Assembly: GCA_029204225.1 (NCBI GenBank)
Contig: MU832172.1
Span: forward strand, 19,592-83,591
Direction: 5' to 3'
Origin: Diphasiastrum complanatum
Lineage: Eukaryota > Streptophyta > Lycopodiopsida > Lycopodiales > Lycopodiaceae
DNA: 64,000 bases
The stretch's first letter is position 1. The number at the start of each line of letters is the position of its first letter. The position numbers and the translations under genes are program-made. Shown in pieces: positions 42,331 through 52,984 of the stretch. The notes beneath the pieces are model-generated. The model saw only the letters and a program-made list of their open reading frames with translations, did no database searches and was not told the DNA's origin.

Positions 42331-43260
42331 AGCTTGATTCTAATTGCTTTAGCAAACGTAAATTCGCATTTACAAAAACTAAGTCATTGGCCTTTTCACT
42401 TCCCAAGCAATTCCTCTTCAAAGTGGCTATGTTGCCAAAAGAACTCCATAATTGCTCATAGGGAGATGAGCTCCCACCATGGCAAGGACACGAATTGCAA
42501 GCTTATGCAACTATGGTGTATTTGCCCCATAATCCTCCCACCACATGGCTGAACTATGAAGGAACCTATCAACATGTGCATCCTCTAAGCCAAACAATCT
42601 CTCCTTTCTATGGAAAGAGAGTTGATTCCTAATCACTCTTCTTTGTTCTATATATAGAACCAACTTCTTCAAGCCAGCCTCCCACCCTTGTAAAACCATT
42701 GTATCATTTCCTTTAAATTTTGGATCCAAAAAATAGGCAGTTAACTACATGGAGAGGACAATAAAAGGGACAATCTCTCTCCCAGTCTCTATGAGAGGAG
42801 CCATCCACTTCAACTTCCCAATATCTTTCAGCAAATTATTCAAGCATGAGCCATTTAAGGTGTGAACCACATGTGGGGATACCTCTCTGTCAAAAGCCTT
42901 CCAGCTAGTCTATTTGATGTCTCGCCATCCTGAATGAATTGAATGACGTTTTGTGGTCCAACCAATTTTACACATTTAGTCCAAATTGCACAAAGCCTCT
43001 CTGCACTTTTTTCGCCTTTTGAATTATCTATGGCCTTCACAAAGTATGTCTTACCCCATGAATAACCAAGAACACCCTAAATAGAGTGACTCCTACTATC
43101 ACTCCAACCATCATCAATCAAAGAGACGCCCTTAGAAAGGATGAGTAACCATCAACTTATGGCCGTGAAAGTTTGAATAAAGCAGGGTTTAGGAAAATGT
43201 ATGTCAGGAGGCTTTGGCACCTATAGACATGTTCAATGTGGCTCATACTTGGGACAAACC
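42330..43260 (-). pseudogene. hAT-superfamily transposase fragment (DUF659 and C-terminal region)
   Basis: Minus strand: SLIDDGWSDSRSHSI, then LGYSWGKTYFVKAIDNSKGE, LVGPQNVIQFIQDGETSNRL and AGRLLTERYPHMWFTP. These match the plant hAT core (DUF659: D.W......, FLKAIDAS, VVQVVTDNA..., GRLLM.KYPHL.WTPCA). The usual TDN is QDG here, so the catalytic Asp is not in its usual context. Later lines are YFLDPKFKGNDTMVLQGWEA, RFLHSSAMWWEDYGA and LHKLAIRVLAMVGAH, the region before the C-terminal dimerisation domain. Several stops interrupt it. No terminal inverted repeats were found. Confidence 0.85.
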
Positions 43261-43510
43261 CTTTTCCTAGTCTCACATGTCTATTAGGAGCCCACCAGCT
43301 CAATTTTTAACAAAATCGACATTCCTTCAATTATACGACCTCATTAGGTACTCTTCTATAGGAAAAATTTAGACAATGTCCAAACCTAAATTGAACACTA
43401 TACATATTGATGTCTATTGCTCTATCATTTGAGTTGTCCACTTCTTGTAGGGGTCTATAGATAAGTGGATCATCCCTACAAACATAAATAGAATCGTTGT
43501 GATAAATTTT

Positions 43511-44488
43511 TGTTAGGCCTAAGTTATCACAAGATTTAAATTAATGACTTAGTTATAATATGAGGATTGTCCCAACAAGCTGGTCCAACTTGGTTGATCG
43601 ATCGTTGTTTCTTGGACTATCTATCCTAGCTGTTAGTGAAAAACAAGATTAATCTGTGGATACCCCATAGAAATATGTTGGGGAACCATTAAGTGAGTGC
43701 TTTACGTATTATTCTAAATGTCCAAATAGGAACAACATCAAGAAAATGTCGATCCATCCTTGTGGTTCAAAAAGGGGTAGCATCCAAACAACGTCGATAA
43801 GATCAGAAGATGTCGAAAACAGATCCGCTGACTACAATATGACAAGATCAAATAACTATAACTCAAATATCATGACATGAATTGAAGATATTTCTCATGA
43901 TAATAATATGTCAAAACCAAGTAACTACAACTCGGATATCTTGACAAGAATCGAAGATATTTCTCATGACCAATTAACAGAACATCGCTATTATAGAACT
44001 CAGAACTAACCATCACAACAATATGTAGATACAAGGAAATAACACTGCTCAATTGCATTCCAGAGTTTAGTGCAAAACACCTAAAGTTATAGACTGACTA
44101 GCAAACATAGTCAACATTGCAAAAGTGTAAAATCCAAAAGCCCCCAATTTGGCACCAAATGTCCTAATTATACTTTTGTGAGGATACTGCAATCTAGTAT
44201 CGTAGCCCTTCGTAATGACCACAAGTGGTCGGTTCAGCTTCGCATAGAGACCACATGGAAACCACAATTGATGACCTTGTGGTCACTTAGGAATTGTTCG
44301 GGTTCCTCCCGAATACAACTAAATGTTAACTAACCTATCAACTTTAACTTCATAAATGTCCTACCATGACGTCTCCTAACATCAAGACATTACAACATAA
44401 TTACATCTTTACATAACCAACAATCCTACACTTACATTAACAACCACATATTTACAATGTCCATTGTTATGGCCAAAAAGGCCTATCA
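43511..44488 (-). repeat. Gypsy-B copy 1 3' LTR
   Basis: Minus strand: starts TGATAGGCCTTTTTGG (TGTTAGGCC in the other copies) after CGCCGAGGAATA and ends AGGCCTAACA, giving a perfect short inverted terminus TGTTAGGCCT/AGGCCTAACA in the family. About 978 bp. The portion 43511-44100 matches 26033-26675, and 44100-44488 matches 61718-62100. Confidence 0.85.
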
Positions 44489-44515
44489 CATATTCCTCGG
44501 CGTGAAAAATCGAGT

Positions 44516-44875
44516 TCATCTCCCAGCTTTCTTCTGTTGCTTCCTCTTTTTGACGTCTTTGCTATTGTGTTCACTCTCACTTTCACTTGATGTATGCATT
44601 CCTGAACAATGAGTCACGGATGCACCTCTGCCCTCTGCGTCGATCGTAATTGGTTTGTATCTCGCCATCATAGGTGGTGATATCCAGACCCTTGGTTTTG
44701 ATGAGGGGGTGGTCAATCCATACCGCAATGGCTTGAGTAAGAGATTCTGATAATTATTTATGATGCCTGATACCAATCTTGGTGTTTGCTTCGTCAACAT
44801 TAGTTTATTCAGCCATTCAGTGGTGATTGGTGTGTAGGTTTTATTCAAGAATAGCTCCTGCATTTGATTCGTCAC
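44516..44875 (-). CDS. Conserved 119-residue ORF between Gypsy-B integrase and 3' LTR
   Basis: Clean frame starting MTNQMQELFLNKTYTPITTE, with NLLLKPLRYGLTTPSSKPRV and ISPPMMARYKPITIDAEGRG. It ends in a Ser/Glu stretch and a strongly basic tail (NSKDVKKRKQQKKAGR), which looks like a nuclear-localisation signal. The same protein line is preserved at 61330-61700 and 54290-54616, with frame-preserving and some frame-breaking changes. Its stop lies 28 bases before the LTR. No known domain; an accessory protein of the element is a reasonable guess. Confidence 0.6.
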   Translation of the reverse strand: MTNQMQELFLNKTYTPITTEWLNKLMLTKQTPRLVSGIINNYQNLLLKPLRYGLTTPSSKPRVWISPPMMARYKPITIDAEGRGASVTHCSGMHTSSESESEHNSKDVKKRKQQKKAGR

Positions 44876-44912
44876 TAAAATGATGAAACTCTAAGGTCTC
44901 GTATGCTGCGGT

Positions 44913-45191
44913 TCACTGGGTTCCCTTGTTGGCCTTTCTTTCAGTGATGCAACCTTCGGTCTGCTTTACTCGCTGCTGAAAATCCTCCTCCCAACAACAA
45001 TATATCCTCCATAATAGTGGATATGAATCATCCACATGTTTCACTATCACTGTGTATAAGGCAAAATTCCGACATTCTCCGACCAGCCAAGGTTTAAACT
45101 TGGCCTGTCTTTGAATGGTACTATAATGTACATCATTGTGTGCCTTGAAACTTTGCTCTGTTTCATACAAATATTCCGTCACAAAAAACAT
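44913..45191 (-). CDS. Second extra ORF of Gypsy-B
   Basis: 92 codons: FVTEYLYETEQSFKAHNDVH, STIQRQAKFKPWLVGECRNF, YCCWEEDFQQRVKQTEGCIT. The plus-strand copy at 61076-61285 keeps the same line, with stops. It ends just before the 119-residue ORF, so the two may once have formed one longer protein. Function unknown. Confidence 0.45.
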   Translation of the reverse strand: MFFVTEYLYETEQSFKAHNDVHYSTIQRQAKFKPWLVGECRNFALYTVIVKHVDDSYPLLWRIYCCWEEDFQQRVKQTEGCITERKANKGTQ

Positions 45192-46091
45192 AGAACTTCA
45201 TGTTAACATTTCAATCTCGTCAGAATTGTTTACCTTCATTTTGCCCTGTAAAACCGCCCATGCCAATATTGCCTGTGCCTTCAAATCCGAAACCTGCCAA
45301 AATTCGTAGTCCTCTGACTGGACCTTGGTGTCATCACTTTGTATGGATGTAATCAGTCAGCCGTTCACCATCATATATGTTCCAAACTAAAGGGACCATA
45401 ACATTGTCATCGTAACATCGCAAGATATGTACACAACCCGTAATATAATCTCAACTTATGCGCTACGGTTAGTCTAGTTGCTAAACTATAATGAAATCGT
45501 ATATACATAGCATTTTCCAAGTACCCTTTATAAAAATTATCATACAATCCTATCCAAAATCACTTGACACAAGCGTTTGTAACATCCTGCCACAATAGAA
45601 CTGGTATGAACAATATTTTGTATTATGTTCACATGTAATGATATTTAGTGCTTCCACACTTCCTAGAAACTTAATTCATATAATTGTTAATGATTACTCA
45701 TTTTATAAAGCAATCCAAATGTATATATGCCTACACACACCACAGTCAATCAAGTATACACCATTTTCTCATATTCCACTATAATCGAAATTGATGTACA
45801 AAATTTTCCATAGCCCAGTACTTATTAATTACTTCACACTTTGATCTTCCATCTGCTTATTATAGTCAGCAGCCCATTGAAGACAAGTATACCTATACAT
45901 ATCCAAAACAAAATAGGCACGCCAAGAATCTGGGAATCAATGTTCCAGCACTCAAATCCTCCTAACTGATTTTTGTCTAGCTGCCTCTCTAGCTATTGGC
46001 TTTGTAATGGTTGTGTTGTCACCGATTGATATTGCAATTGTTGGTCTGCAAGCATATGCCTTGCCATTTCAGTTATTCACTATTGCCTTAG
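45192..46091 (-). other. Gypsy-B copy 1 interval after integrase
   Basis: No intact gene. Between 46205 and 45840 the minus strand has coding-like lines in shifting frames (MAENNIQRRPQRRQEDAPMV; HMLADQQLQYQSVTTQPLQS; LDKNQLGGFECWNIDSQILG) that resemble an N-terminal gag-type leader more than integrase. The plus copy has a (TA)n block in the corresponding interval. Confidence 0.35.
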
Positions 46092-46809
46092 CTATAACAG
46101 TGCTTGAAAATTCACGGGTATCCCATGTTTCTGTCTCAACCATTGGAGCATCCTCCTGACGTCGTTGTGGCCTTCTTTGTATGTTGTTCTCAGCCATATC
46201 TCTATAACAAGATGATTTTTAATCACAGTCCAACTATCTAGTGGTCCTCTAAAATGAGCCTTTATCAAATTTATATACTCCAAAAATTCATGCCATGAAC
46301 CTCCTTTTTTCAACACCTGTTTTGCTATAATAGCCTTCAAAGTTTTATTGGTAGCCTCAGCTTGACCATTACCATGCGGATAGTAAGAAGTTGACATCTT
46401 GAGATTAATTTGGAACAAATATGCCAATCTCCTTCAAAGTATTATTCACAAAAGGTGGACCTCTATTAGACACAATTTCTAATGAACATCCAGATTGAGT
46501 TAAAATATTATTAAATATGAATTTGGCAGTGGAGTTTGCGGTATTGTCTCGCAAGGCTTTCACTTCTGCCCACTTCGTAGGGTAATCAATTCCTACGTCA
46601 ATATATTTGTGCCCATTTGCCAAAGCCGGGTTAGTTTTACCAATGAAATCCAACCCCCATCGCTGAAACGGCTCTATTGGCTGTAGTGGTACCAATGGAT
46701 AATCCATCATGGGAACCGGCCGCCCTTGTCGTCCACAAACATCGCAACTATGACAGAATGTCGTAGTATCTTTCTGCAACCTTGGCCCTGCCTGCAAAAT
46801 CTTACACAC
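46092..46809 (-). pseudogene. Gypsy-B copy 1 integrase
   Basis: 46809: ILQAGPRLQKDTTTFCHSCD and CGRQGRPVPMMDYPLVPLQP, with the C-X2-C half of the zinc finger, then FQRWGLDFIGKTNPA (first Asp) and DYPTKWAEVKALRDN. Second frame (46427): STSYYPHGNGQAEATNKTLK, ending the core. The second catalytic Asp is replaced: LEIVSNRGPPFVNNT where D.G is expected. It changes into unrelated sequence after ATNKTL...EFLEYINLIKAHF. Inactive. Confidence 0.85.
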
Positions 46810-47120
46810 GGTTATTTCGGTGTGGAAGTGTCCACCCGCGGACCCCGAATGAGTTTCATCAATAATAGCCTATATCTTGCAACTGGACACATCGTCTTAA
46901 CACTTGATCATGACTGTGTTTATACAACTAACCTTCAATTACTTGAAAGTCACGCGATCACCAAATCAATTGGCACCATTGAGATTTCTTAAAACGTCCC
47001 AAAAACATTCCATGAGTTAAAAAACTATTTAAATCACCATGTCAGGACTCATATAATGTCTCCGAGCTAAACAACTGAGCATCTGGCATTTCATCAATCC
47101 CCTCCTCGGTATCCCTCATC
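46810..47120 (-). pseudogene. Gypsy-B copy 1 linker between RNase H and integrase (decayed)
   Basis: Stops interrupt the line DTEEGIDEMPDAQLFSSETL, then KKSQWCQLIW and VIEGQLYKHSHDQVLRRCVQ. The same line is present in copy 2 at 59460-59730. It includes the His-containing start of the integrase zinc finger. Confidence 0.7.
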
Positions 47121-48420
47121 TCAATGTGAGACAATTGATCTACGATCGTATGTACTGTCTGGTCGGATCCGAATATCAAATTCAAACTCCTGGAATAGAA
47201 TCATCCATCTTGCAATCCTACCAACAATTGCTAGTTTATGAATTAAATATAGTAAAGGTTGATGATCCATGTAGATGACGAATCTATTATCCAACTGAAA
47301 ATGTCGAAACTTGCGAAGAGCAAAAATCAAACTTAGCGCCTCTCTCTCCGTAGTTGAATAGTTCTTTTCTGCAGGTGTGAGCATCTTACTTGCATAACAA
47401 ACCGGGTGATCACATAGCCCACCATCGTTTGAGATGCATCTGCATGAACATGAAACGACTTGCTCCAATCTGGTGGCCGCAAAATTGGGGCATTCACCAA
47501 GGCATCGATAAAATCCCATAATGCCTTATACCACCGAATAGTGATTTTGTATACTACCCCCTTCTTCAGAACTTTATATAGAATGTAAGTCCTTTCCACA
47601 TATGCATAAATATATCAGCGATGGTCTCTCGTCATGCGTAAGAAAGTCTGCATCTCTTTCGCTGTCTTTGGAACCCGCATGTTCTTGATGACCTCTATTT
47701 TGCCGGATCAATTGACAGACCTTCTTTTGAGATGATCTTTCCTAGCAGAACTGTGCGTCGCACACAGAAAGTGCATTTATCTGGATTCAAACCAATCCCA
47801 AATTCATAGCATCTCTGAAAACACTTCTCCAAGTATGCTAGATGATCATCCACATCACTGTACAAACAAAAATCATCCAAGAAAATTTTCATAAATCTAT
47901 CTAGATAGTCATAAAATGCCTTTGTCATCACTTTTTGAAAAGCTCCTGGCTAATTCTTCAACCCGAATGGCATTACCTTGTAAGCATATGCACCCCATTC
48001 TGTAATAAAGATTGTTTTCTCCATGTCTTTCTTAGCAATCTGTATTTGGTTATATCCACTACATCCACAAGAAAACTATACAGCTTATGTCCCACGACCT
48101 CATCCAAGATTTTCTCTGTTAACGGCAATGGAAAATGATCCTTTATCGTAAACGAATTGAGATTAAGGTAATCTACACAAACTCATAAATTATTGTTTTT
48201 CTTTGGAACAATCACAATAGGACTCAGCCACGGCATGTAGTCAATAGCGTATATAAATCCAACTTTTACAAGTTTCTCAATTTCAGCTCTAACTCGTTCT
48301 GCATGTTTTGGATTCATCCTATATTGCTACTTGAGTACAGGTTGTGCATCGATAGTGACATCAATGGTGTGCTGATAGCTTTCCTTTGGTATGCCTCGTA
48401 GTTTATCATAGGACCGTGCA
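47121..48420 (-). pseudogene. Gypsy-B copy 1 RT and RNase H
   Basis: RT begins near 48400 (EIEKLVKVGFIYAIDYMPWL-type line in broken frames). It continues with AYKVMPFGLKN, then MTKAFYDYLDRFMKIFLDDF (catalytic DD) and YLEKCFQRCYEFGIGLNPDK, CTFCVRRTVLLGKIISKEGL. RNase H follows in two frames: PPDWSKSFHVHADASQ, CYASKMLTPAEKNYSTTERE, ALSLIFALRKFRHFQLDNRF and YMDHQPLLYLIHK. Several frameshifts (near 47690, 47520) and stops. Confidence 0.85.
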
Positions 48421-48558
48421 AATACCACCGAACTTGGGATCGCTATTAGCACCAATTAATATGTACTTTGGGTTGTCTTCTATCCCTAGATTAATCTTTA
48501 TCAGTTATTCCCTGGAAATCTGAGTAGGATGCAACCGCGCAGGCTCCTCCTTCAATGT

Positions 48559-49350
48559 TCAGGACTCTTCAATAATCTCAGAGAAACTCTGTGGATACTG
48601 ATCCCTATTTGGATCCTCTGCTAGTACTTGTTCGTCTTTCTGCATTGATTCTCTTGAACCAGCCTCAACTCCTTCAACAACAAATAAATTATTGACCGTA
48701 GATAAATGAGTCTCTCCCACCAGTATGTAGTCTGGGAAAAGACTTGTCAAGTGTAAATCTTCTTCAATTTCCTCCATCATTGGTTGAAATAACAATTTTT
48801 CAACCGTTTCCACACCTACCGGTCGTAGCGCTGAATCAATGTGTCCATGGTGTGTTTGCAATTGAATCTTTTTTCCTTCAGCATGAATCATTACCACACC
48901 CATTGTCCAATCATGCACCGCCTTCACGGCTCTTAGCCGAGGCCTTCCCAACAACACCAGATTCACATCCACCCCTTGCGGTAATCGTAACACAACAAAA
49001 TTCCACAAAAATTCCACCCCTTTAATTTTAATCAGTACCTTTCGAATTTCGCCTACTAGCAAAATCCCTTGTATGATTAGCCATACAGATGACTAATTGG
49101 CTCTTTCTAAAGGTATATTATGCAATCTCTTGTACGTATCTTCAGACATGATATTAATTCCTACTCCGCCATCAATTTGGATGCCCCAAATGTCTACACC
49201 TTGGATAGTAATTTCCAACATAGAAACAAAACCCTCTTCCGTAGATTGCACAATAGTATGCACCACCACTAAAGGTAAACCTTCTGGTAGCTTACATCTT
49301 GGTAACTTGGCAAGAATGGACTCCACCAAGTAGGGTGCAATCTGAATCAA
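48559..49350 (-). pseudogene. Gypsy-B copy 1 aspartic protease region
   Basis: 49350 frame: KLPRCKLPEGLPLVVVHTIV and IWGIQIDGGVGINIMSEDTY, with the D-G-G catalytic motif. A stop near 49090 separates it from the 49062 frame, LVGEIRKVLIKIKGVEF, LVLLGRPRLRAVKAVHDWTM, the usual continuation. The acidic linker toward RT ends near 48559. Confidence 0.8.
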
Positions 49351-49458
49351 TTGCCCAACCGTAACCTAGAATTTATAATTGCTAACAAAGTTAGCTATCT
49401 GATTAGACATGACATTGACTAATTCCCGAGAGGAATTTGGTCCTTGTGACTAATGCAA

Positions 49459-49733
49459 CTAAGTCAACACCTCTTGAGTGACTTTGGCCATCTGACCCAC
49501 ATCTGTATTAGATACCCGACTTGTACTCGGACCTGCTTCCTCATTATAAGCCTCTTGCCTTACTGCCTTTCCTTTGTTCTTGTGTCGAGTAACGACTTGC
49601 ACATCTGTCAGTAATGTGTCCTCAACCGTCACCAGCTGCACAAGAGCTTGATGATCTGAAATATGTACTCCTCCTTGATTCGGTTGTTGGTTTAACCTCG
49701 GATTTTGATCATTAAAACTAGTGTCAACCCATG
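49459..49733 (-). pseudogene. Gypsy-B gag tail, truncated
   Basis: Reads from the truncation point: PWVDTSFNDQNPRLNQQPNQ, then VTRHKNKGKAVRQEAYNEEA. This linker-like, basic, Gln/Asn-rich part lies between nucleocapsid and protease. It lacks zinc knuckles, which would lie upstream of the break. Confidence 0.5.
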
Positions 49734-49985
49734 GTGGGAGTAAACCACGTTCTAAATTACCAACGCACTAGAGATAGGATTCTACCTAGTGTGCCGTGGA
49801 TTCTAACAAAAGAGCAACTCTCATATGTTAAACATGTCATAAAAAAAATGAGAACTCCAACATGCTATGCACATTCTTTATGCAAGTCATTTACCAAAGA
49901 TGGTAAATTAAGTGGATTGAAATCACATGATTGGCATACCACACCTTCCTAGGATTGAGATCACATGATTGGCATTACACACCTT
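49731..49985 (+). pseudogene. CACTA (En/Spm) TNP2 transposase fragment
   Basis: The plus strand reads LPSVPWILTKEQLSYVKHVI, KMRTPTCYAHSLCKSFTKDG and KLSGLKSHDWH. This is the conserved block at the start of the DUF4218 part of plant CACTA TNP2 (LTKEE...FL...K.P.GYA....R.V....GK..GLKSHD.H). The frame then fails. A 35-base direct repeat (ATCACATGATTGGCAT...CACACCTTCCTAG) at 49922 and 49960 follows immediately. Confidence 0.75.
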
Positions 49986-50924
49986 CCTAGATTTGGGGAT
50001 TTTAATTATCTACATTTCACCTTTGCATATTAATTAATTGCTAGTGTATGTGATAAAATACGACATTGCTTTGAACAAAATGAAAATTATGAATTACATT
50101 TAATTTCTTACTATTTTAGATAATGTATTTTATTAATAAAACAAATTGAATCAACACAAACTCACCAGTAAACTCACTCGAAACTTCAGTCAAAGCTTAA
50201 GTGCAAATGTGCAATTTCTCGCTCTTTAAACACTTGCTCTCTTTGTTTTGAATATTTTTGTCACATGCACAAGCAATTAAAAAACAACATTATATTACAC
50301 AATTAAACCATTATTATAAGCAAATTCAAACATACAATTACCATCAAACACTATCTAGTCATCTACTACTAATCTTAATCAAAACACACACACACATACA
50401 CAGACCAAAGGCAACCACCAAGTAGCGAGTTGCAATTTTGGATGAAAGAAGACCAAAGGCAACCCCAAGTCAATCGTTACAGTCTATTACGGTTTGAGAT
50501 GAAGTTGGATGAACCAAAGGCAACCGCAAAGGAAATGATTGCAATCTAGAAGCGGTCTTATTACGGTGGATACCAAAGCAGGAGCGAATTGAAAGACAGT
50601 GATTACGGTCTATATGCCAAAGCAATGCACTATGGACAGAAAGGCAATAGTTGCGCTCTGTATGCGAAAAGTTGAGGAATTATTAGGGTGTAATGTCAAA
50701 TGAACATGGAAAAATCATAATGTTTATTCATGCTAGTTGAATATCTTGCTTTGTAGATGAGATGTCGTATAAGCAGTGATTAGGCATGAACAAGAATTAA
50801 TTGTAAAGAATCAACCTCATTGACATCCATTCCAAGACTAAAATATTCACATGTACTTTGAAACCCTTTGCCCAATGTATGGTAATTGTAATTATTAAAT
50901 TTTGTAAATTGCAATGTAAATATT
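49986..50924. other. Stretch with diverged tandem repeats
   Basis: No gene. A short (CA)n run lies at about 50387. From about 50404 to 50670 there are four to five diverged units marked by ACCAAAGGCAACC and by GATTGCAATCT/GATTACGGTCT, about 55-65 bases apart. Subterminal repeats of this kind are typical of CACTA elements, and a TNP2 scrap lies 400 bases upstream, but no CACTA terminus was seen. Confidence 0.45.
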
Positions 50925-51480
50925 TGTTATAGTGACTAAATACGAGATGGCCAAGGGGGCACTGGGTCTCATGAGAGTCTGTTGGACTGACCTCCTAAAA
51001 AGTATAAAGGGTTGACTGGTCAACATGACATGTGTCACATGCTCACTGGGACACTTGGTCCAATGCATGAGTGACACTTGTCAGATGGTCAATGGACAAG
51101 TCAACAAGACATGTGTCATATGCTCATTGGGACACTTGGTCCAATGCATGAGTGACATGTGTCAGACTATCCACCTACTAGCTTGCCTATGTGTCAGGGT
51201 ATTGCCAAGTGGCAAGTGTCGGCTGTGCATGGAGTTTGCCATGTGTCGACGTTAGGATCTGTCAGGGTCAAGGGGTGCTTGAGGGGATATAGAGTGAGCC
51301 TTGTCAGGCATTCCTCACTATGATTATGGTATTCCTATGCAACTATGATTGGAAGGAGACTTGCAACAGAGCTCTCATGTTTGCTTGTTGATCTATGTAC
51401 TTTGCTTGAGATTAATAAAGTGACGGATTTGCTAGGTAATTCTGTGTATTTACTTAGGGTTTGTGAGCTTGTGTGCAACA
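50925..51480 (+). repeat. Gypsy-C 5' LTR
   Basis: It starts TGTTATAGTGAC and ends GTGTGCAACA, followed by TT and the primer site TGGTATCAGAGC (51483-51494). Two 81-base direct repeats lie inside (51021-51101 and 51102-51182). No 3' LTR remains, because the element is cut at 54289. Confidence 0.8.
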
Positions 51481-51482
51481 TT

Positions 51483-51494
51483 TGGTATCAGAGC
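51483..51494 (+). other. Gypsy-C primer-binding site
   Basis: TGGTATCAGAGC two bases after the LTR end. Initiator-Met type, used by many chromovirus-like gypsy elements as well as copia. Confidence 0.85.
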
Positions 51495-51849
51495 AGTTAC
51501 TTTCAAGACTTGTGTGGAATTTGGCATCTTTAGTCCCTACTGTAGGTGATATATTGGTAGATTTGGAGCCCATAAGATAGCAGATTGAAGCCCTATGGTG
51601 GATTGTTGATCTTCTGGGAGCCCTTGAGAATTTTCTACTATGCGGCTTGATTATTCTCTTCACTTTTGTGAAAACCCAGCCCACATAGGATTTGTAACTA
51701 TGTTTGTAACTTCTTCGATACTTAGTATATTTCAGATCTGTCAGTTGCAATAAGCTTCTTGTGGTAGGTTGCTGGTAGGGTAAGGCTTTTCGCCTTCTGA
51801 TTCGGTGATCATCCATAGTTTTTTGCCAATTGTCAGTTTGAAACCCTAG

Positions 51850-52320
51850 TTTGCTGGTTTTTGGAGAAGAAGAGTCTATGTGCAAATATTTCACTTTGTG
51901 GAGGGACTTCGAGAGAGTATTCGCCCTTTCGTCAGAAGGAGCAAATCTCATGATTTGCGGGGAGCCATCCAGATGGCTTTGTATTATGAAGATGGGAAAA
52001 AAGGCCCAGATCCTGTTGCGGTACCTGGTACAAGTGGTCAGCAACCTTGGGAACGCAAGGGCAAATGAAACAAAAAGAGAAAGTTTGAAGGTCAAACCAA
52101 TCAGTGGCAAGCTCGGGGTGACCAAAGGAAGAAGGATGCAGGGGCTCCAAAAGGCAAATGGTTGTATGGGCAGCCCAATGCCCAAAAGGGTTAGCATCCT
52201 TCAATGTTGTCACCTCAGGACCCAGAACGTGCAAAGAGGGAGAACCTCTATTTTGGATGTTTGGGACAACATAGGTGGAAGGAATTTATATGAAACTTGA
52301 TGCGGACCACATATAATCTT
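51850..52320 (+). pseudogene. Gypsy-C gag, C-terminal part
   Basis: Frame at 51880: QIFHFVEGLRESIRPFVRRS and DLRGAIQMALYYEDGKK (end of the retrotransposon gag capsid), then a Gln/Gly/Lys-rich stretch with stops and a damaged knuckle (YFGCLGQHRW). The gag N-terminus is missing: only about 350 unrecognised bases separate it from the primer site. Confidence 0.7.
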
Positions 52321-52327
52321 CAGGTGG

Positions 52328-52900
52328 ATGAACCAGGGTGATGACCCTATGACAGTGGAAGAGATCAAGCAGGAAGCCAATCCAGATGTTCCACGCCTCA
52401 TGAATGTTTCGGTGGATAGGAGAATGGACACGGCTCCACTAGCGCTTTTGTCAAAATCGGCTTGCCAAGGATATCAATTTCCTAACACTTCTCTTATTGT
52501 TATGCGAGGACAGTTGTGTGGTAGAGATGTTCAGGTTCTATTTGACACTGGGTCCTCTCATAATGTGTTGAATTCAACTTTGGTACGAAAGTTAGGTGTG
52601 AATACTCAATCATCCCAGTACCTATACACAGTGGAAATGGTTGATGGAAAGGGTACATAGATTTGGGATAAGAGAGTTGTGGGCATTCCACTAACTGTAC
52701 AAAGTTACACAGAAGAGTTGGATTTTGAAATAACACGGCTTGCGCGGTTTGATGTGGTGTTGGGCATTTGTTGGCACACGATGCGGAAGCCACACATAGC
52801 TTGGGATACTCATGTGTATGAGTTCCAGTTTGATGGTGTGATGCATTCTCTTCATGGTGAGCGCGATGTGCCTCTTGGACCGCTTGTTTCAGTTACATAG
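52328..52900 (+). pseudogene. Gypsy-C aspartic protease
   Basis: RGQLCGRDVQVLFDTGSSHN carries the catalytic DTGS and is followed by VLNSTLVRKLGV. After a stop (52658) the line continues with GIPLTVQSYTEELDFEITRL and FDVVLGICWHTMRKPHIAWD, the normal protease C-terminal half and linker. One TAG and one frameshift. Confidence 0.88.
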
Positions 52901-52984
52901 TTGCATAGGATCCATTGTGAGTACATGTGTGTTTGCTTTCTACTTGATATGTCTACTAATACTAGTCAGAGTAGCATGTAGTGT

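Larger units (their letters stand above)
43511..49733 (-). mobile_element. Gypsy-B copy 1: Ty3/gypsy retrotransposon, 5' truncated
   Basis: Minus-strand order: gag tail (49733-49459), protease (49350-48559), RT (48400-47600), RNase H (47599-47121), integrase (46809-46092), extra ORFs (45191-44516) and 3' LTR (44488-43511). The 5' LTR and most of gag are missing at a junction with CACTA debris near 49731. Wording (IQIDGGVGINIMSE, FLDDFCLYS) groups it with Athila/Tat-type gypsy. Many frameshifts. Two other pieces of this family are at 54290-54700 and 58676-62311. Confidence 0.88.
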
